Of a DNA stretch of 64,000 nt, positions 63,706 to 64,000 are shown one piece after another. The stretch's first letter is position 1; every line of letters starts with the position of its first letter. Under the pieces are notes generated by a model. It was not told where the DNA came from. It searched no databases and was given only the letters and a program-made list of their open reading frames with translations. The position numbers were made by a program, and so were the translations under genes. This DNA is from Rhizobacter sp. Root1238 (GTDB lineage: Bacteria; Pseudomonadota; Gammaproteobacteria; Burkholderiales; Burkholderiaceae_C), in the NCBI RefSeq assembly GCF_001425825.1, contig NZ_LMDM01000006.1, positions 1 to 64,000 on the forward strand, read 5' to 3'.

Positions 63706-64000
63706 GTGCCGTGTTGAAGCCGCAGCCCGCCATTCTGGAGATCCACGGCATCGAGACCTTCTATGCCGAGACGCAGGCGCTGTTCGGCGTGTCGCTCAGC
63801 ATCGCGCCGGGCGAGGTGGTGTCGCTGCTCGGGCCGAACGGTGCCGGCAAGACGACGACTCTGCGCTCGATCCTCGGGCTGACGCCGCCGAAGCGCGGCA
63901 GCGTGCGCTTCGACGGGGTCGACATCACGCAGGTGCCGACGCACCGCATCGCCGGCATGGGCATCGGCTGGGTGCCGGACGACCGGCGCATCTTCCCGAC
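63702..64000 (+). CDS. livF: branched-chain-type ABC transporter ATPase (LivF-like), cut by the window edge
   Basis: The first 99 residues of a second ABC ATPase. ILEIHGIETFYAETQALFGVSL and Walker A LLGPNGAGKTTTLRSILG match LivF, as does VPTHRIAGMGIGWVPDDRRIFP. The rest lies beyond the window. The ATG overlaps the livG stop. Confidence 0.93.
   Translation, partial: MSAVLKPQPAILEIHGIETFYAETQALFGVSLSIAPGEVVSLLGPNGAGKTTTLRSILGLTPPKRGSVRFDGVDITQVPTHRIAGMGIGWVPDDRRIFP

Overview
The window is high-GC, densely coded DNA from a Gram-negative betaproteobacterium. The block pyrG-kdsA-eno-ftsB, a betaproteobacterial 32-type porin, a TctC/Bug-type binding protein and the Anbu-mutS pair point to Burkholderiales, probably near the Rubrivivax-Leptothrix-Methylibium group. 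The genus is an inference from gene content. I saw no rRNA, tRNA or CRISPR array, and no gene-free gap reaches 300 bases.

Region 1-31 kb is mostly core genome. The left edge holds a tyrosine integrase with repeats in front of it, and the start of an unidentified gene. Housekeeping genes follow: mutS, Anbu protease, a hydrolase, pyrG, kdsA, eno, ftsB, the pnuC plus ribosylnicotinamide kinase pair, hslO, a gamma carbonic anhydrase and a DUF455 ferritin-like protein. A Phd/VapC toxin-antitoxin pair comes next, then an acyltransferase, part of an amino-acid ABC transporter, a porin with a clear terminator, marC, mutL, a Kef-type antiporter, dedA, an AmiC-type amidase, tsaE and queG. At 27-31.4 kb two exported nucleosidase/nucleoside-permease-family proteins sit upstream of a TonB-dependent receptor and look like an envelope nucleoside-scavenging operon.

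Region 31.4-42.3 kb is accessory. It holds REP-like repeats, an AEC transporter, a TctC/Bug binding protein and xerD. A two-gene minus-strand operon then encodes a 1323-residue beta-propeller/di-haem cytochrome c and a PQQ-type sugar dehydrogenase; both end in the same C-terminal module of about 130 residues. An RpiR/SIS regulator lies just upstream.

Region 42.4-52.7 kb is the most unusual part. Seven tightly packed plus-strand genes follow a textbook sigma-54 promoter with two matched inverted repeats upstream, and a sigma-54 activator (bEBP) gene lies convergent at the far end. The proteins include three copies of an unrecognised domain (EFE and ELLSVS motifs, glycine zipper, FVR motif, GRW-RRG C-terminus), an HExxH metallopeptidase, a His-rich 695-residue protein, a PLP enzyme, a peptidoglycan amidase fused to a GIY-YIG-like domain, and an amidohydrolase. 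None has a recognisable Sec signal. I do not recognise this system and regard it as the best candidate for a new one.

Region 52.8-64 kb is a catabolic and uptake locus. It has an IolC-DUF2090 kinase fusion, an HIBADH-like oxidoreductase, two SDRs, a branched-chain-type (HAAT) ABC transporter with two tandem binding proteins, and a second RpiR regulator that is a close paralogue of the first. A 12-bp operator-like motif, GAAYRWWYRTTC, occurs in front of both RpiR genes, livM and the cytochrome operon. It suggests one regulon joining extracytoplasmic sugar oxidation with uptake and catabolism of a polyol or sugar.
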